This document shows positions 61,998 through 64,000 of a stretch of 64,000 nt of DNA, piece after piece (within the stretch, counting starts at the first letter, position 1; each line of letters begins with the position of its first letter). Below the pieces are notes generated by a model. That model did no database searches. It was not told the origin of the DNA and was given only the letters and a program-made list of their open reading frames with translations. The position numbers were made by a program, and so were the translations under genes. The DNA is from Bacteroidota bacterium (GTDB taxonomy: Bacteria; Bacteroidota; Bacteroidia; Bacteroidales; JAADJA01): contig JAHLKX010000004.1 in the NCBI GenBank assembly GCA_020444515.1, positions 434,001 to 498,000 of the forward strand, read 5' to 3'.

Positions 61998-64000
61998 TTA
62001 AAATGTCAAAGTTAAGCCAGCCATAAAATTTAACGGGGCCTGTGGGAAATAACCATCCATTTCCCAATACTGACCCAGGTAATAATACCTGTAAACCCAG
62101 GCATTGCTTTCATACGTTTCACTCAGGAAATTGTTAATTTTTAAATAAATGCTGACCTCCTCCATAAATCCGGGATGGAAGTTATAATTGAAAAGCAAAT
62201 CATTTACAAAATAAGGATCCAGGCTGCGTGATTTTGCCATGGTGTTATCAATGTACTGACGCCCGACATAATTGCTTATCAAACTGATTTCAAAACCTTC
62301 AATGAGTTTAAAATTCAGGATACTCCCCATAATAATGGAAGGTGAAAAGGAGAGATCCGTTTCTCCTATTTCCTGCCGGATCTGTCCACCATTGTCCCAG
62401 TCATCAACATAGGTCACAAATTCCTTGATCTTATTCTGACTCAGGGTAACATTGGCATCCCAATGAATGTCTTTCGTAATCCTCCACTTACCCGATAACT
62501 CAATTCCTGCGCGGTAACTGCCGGGTACATTTTTCATGATCGGGTCGCCCACATTATTGATTTCGCCGGTTAGCACCAGTTGATCTTTGTAATTCATATA
62601 ATACAAATTCGCATTCAGGGCAAGCATTTGCGAATGGTATGCATAACCAACTTCATAATCAAGGAGGGTTTCGGGCTTCGGAACCTCACCCGGATCGGCA
62701 TCTCTGTATCCACTGCGTGAGGGTTCCCTGTTGGCTACCGCAATCGATGCATAAATCGTTGAAGCATCATTAATGGCATAATGCAAACCCGCCTTTGGGT
62801 TGATAAAGTTGTACTGATGGACTTGGGTAAGGTCTCGCAAGTCATCATGTATACCTACAATGTCATAGTTGATGTGCCTGTACTGCAGATCGGCATATAT
62901 GCTCAGATTATGCACCACTTCATATGTTCCTTTTCCATAAACGTTAAAGTCAGATTTTGTTCCTGTATTGCGGTACCATTCATGTCCGATATCTCCGTTG
63001 CTGGCATACTGCAACCAAACTACTTTACCAAAATGATCGCCCTCATACTGATTCCATGAACCCCCAATCGTTGCCCTGAGGCGGCTTTGGTTGTTATACT
63101 GAACCGACCACGTTAAACCATAAAAATCATTGTCGAGCCATTTTTGACGAACCAGGTCTGTCTCGGTTATGGTGTCACCCCCCAGGATCACCTCATCCAA
63201 TTGGTAGTCTGCAAAAGATTCGTCTTGTTTGTATTGCTCATAATAACCGCGTCCCCTGGTATAATGCAGGGCCGCATTCAGGTACCAGTTGGTTGCCGGT
63301 TCAAATGAATACAACAATTGGTAATGATCCTGCTGGTAATTATCTGTCTCGTTTTCGTAGGTATAAATATTATAGGTCCGACTATCCGAATTGATCATTT
63401 CCTGGGTTTGTTGAGGGGTATACAGGTAATGTTCTTCGTAACGAAGCATGCCGGCGAGATCATCGTTTAGCCTTACTTTAGGAACCCCGTTCCATGCCTG
63501 GTAAGTTTTTTCTTTACCTGAAAAGACGTTCAGCTTGAGCATACTTTTTTCACCATAGTATGCTCCGCTAACATAAAATGATTTAAGATCGGAAGTAGCC
63601 CGGTCAATATAACCATCAGAGGAGATCTTTGATAAGCGGCCATCTAACGACCATCGTCCATTTAGCAATCCTGAACCAAAGCGAACGCTGTTTTTAAAGG
63701 TGTTGTATGAACCCGCCGAAGAAGAAATTTCTCCATACGGATCTGCATTTAACCGGCTGGTTTGCATATTAATGGTAGCTCCGAAAGCTGCAGCTCCATT
63801 CCCCGAGGTACCAACTCCGCGCTGAATCTGTATATTTTCGAGCGAAGAGGCAAAGTCGGGCATATTGACGAACCACACCCCGTGCGACTCAGGATCATTG
63901 AGGGGGATTCCGTTCACGGTTACATTGATCCTGGTAATGTCGGTTCCCCGAATGCGAATGCCGGTATAACCCACGCCTGTTCCGGCATCGGAGGTCACCA
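61998..64000 (-). CDS. TonB-dependent outer membrane receptor (5' end beyond window)
   Basis: At least 667 residues; the frame is open to the window edge, so the signal peptide, any carboxypeptidase-like domain and the first part of the plug are missing. Plug-domain motifs are seen at the start: GVGYTGIRIRGTDITRINVT, VNGIPLNDPESHGVWFVNMP and IQRGVGTSGNGAAAFGATIN. The rest is a TonB-receptor barrel with the typical C-terminal aromatic (FMAGLTLTF). It is not a SusC type by the visible part and no SusD partner is adjacent, so it is more likely a siderophore, vitamin or metal receptor; the ligand is unknown. Confidence 0.9.
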   Translation of the reverse strand, partial: VTSDAGTGVGYTGIRIRGTDITRINVTVNGIPLNDPESHGVWFVNMPDFASSLENIQIQRGVGTSGNGAAAFGATINMQTSRLNADPYGEISSSAGSYNTFKNSVRFGSGLLNGRWSLDGRLSKISSDGYIDRATSDLKSFYVSGAYYGEKSMLKLNVFSGKEKTYQAWNGVPKVRLNDDLAGMLRYEEHYLYTPQQTQEMINSDSRTYNIYTYENETDNYQQDHYQLLYSFEPATNWYLNAALHYTRGRGYYEQYKQDESFADYQLDEVILGGDTITETDLVRQKWLDNDFYGLTWSVQYNNQSRLRATIGGSWNQYEGDHFGKVVWLQYASNGDIGHEWYRNTGTKSDFNVYGKGTYEVVHNLSIYADLQYRHINYDIVGIHDDLRDLTQVHQYNFINPKAGLHYAINDASTIYASIAVANREPSRSGYRDADPGEVPKPETLLDYEVGYAYHSQMLALNANLYYMNYKDQLVLTGEINNVGDPIMKNVPGSYRAGIELSGKWRITKDIHWDANVTLSQNKIKEFVTYVDDWDNGGQIRQEIGETDLSFSPSIIMGSILNFKLIEGFEISLISNYVGRQYIDNTMAKSRSLDPYFVNDLLFNYNFHPGFMEEVSIYLKINNFLSETYESNAWVYRYYYLGQYWEMDGYFPQAPLNFMAGLTLTF

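Overview
The window looks like chromosomal DNA of a member of the Bacteroidota. Evidence: several secreted proteins end in type IX secretion (T9SS) sorting domains; there is a SusC/SusD pair, an OmpP1/FadL porin, a TPR-hybrid two-component regulator, DUF4301, DUF3276, DUF5683 and DUF6150 proteins, and many promoters of the Bacteroidota form (TTTG, about 19 bp, TAnnTTTG). I cannot name a genus. No prophage, insertion sequence, rRNA or CRISPR array was seen.

Layout. 1-0.9 kb: edge of a secreted-protein gene and two tRNA-Leu genes with their own promoter and terminator. 0.9-6.2 kb: sulfotransferase-like protein, DUF4301 protein, Na+/solute symporter, M19 dipeptidase. 6.4-8.6 kb: rpsP-rimM-trmN6 operon, in which S16 carries a roughly 200-residue repetitive charged tail. 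8.6-12.4 kb: DUF6150 repeat protein, FadL-like porin, SGNH lipoprotein, rdgB. 12.4-15.4 kb (minus): miaA, pRiA4b-like protein, cca. 15.6-18.6 kb: DUF3276, parA-parB, DUF5683. 18.6-22.7 kb (minus): PASTA protein, T9SS protein, rluD. 22.7-28.3 kb: a hybrid two-component regulator, three phased palindromes and two small secreted proteins, lying between the PASTA gene and ddl. 28.3-32.8 kb: ddl, a small secreted protein, GH63-like glycosidase, yhhQ. 32.8-41.4 kb (minus): a four-gene polysaccharide-utilisation-type locus (LacI, SusC, SusD, LamG-PNGase F-T9SS). 41.6-42.8 kb: nadD and a Phd/PIN toxin-antitoxin pair with a well-formed operator-promoter. 42.9-50.0 kb: two large T9SS proteins. 50.2-53.6 kb (minus): a nitrosative-stress-type operon (Rrf2 regulator, 4Fe-4S protein, cupin, amidotransferase, YgbA) ending in a DUF438/NrfA deletion scar. 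53.7-64 kb: CREST membrane protein, Omp28-like T9SS protein, S9 and M1 peptidases, and a TonB receptor cut by the window edge.

How the parts fit. Translation and tRNA maturation are well represented: S16, RimM, TrmN6, MiaA, Cca and RluD. The tRNA genes here do not encode CCA, so Cca would be needed for them. The secreted and outer-membrane genes suggest a protein- or glycoprotein-degrading lifestyle, with a PNGase F-like enzyme next to SusCD, and DPP-IV-like, M1 and M19 peptidases.

The most unusual items are the fused DUF438/nrfA remnant at the end of an otherwise coherent NO/nitrite-stress operon, the helically phased TAACC-N4-GGTTA sites in front of a two-component-linked secreted protein, the PNGase F domain that keeps two of three key acidic residues, the toxin-antitoxin operator, and the giant S16 tail.
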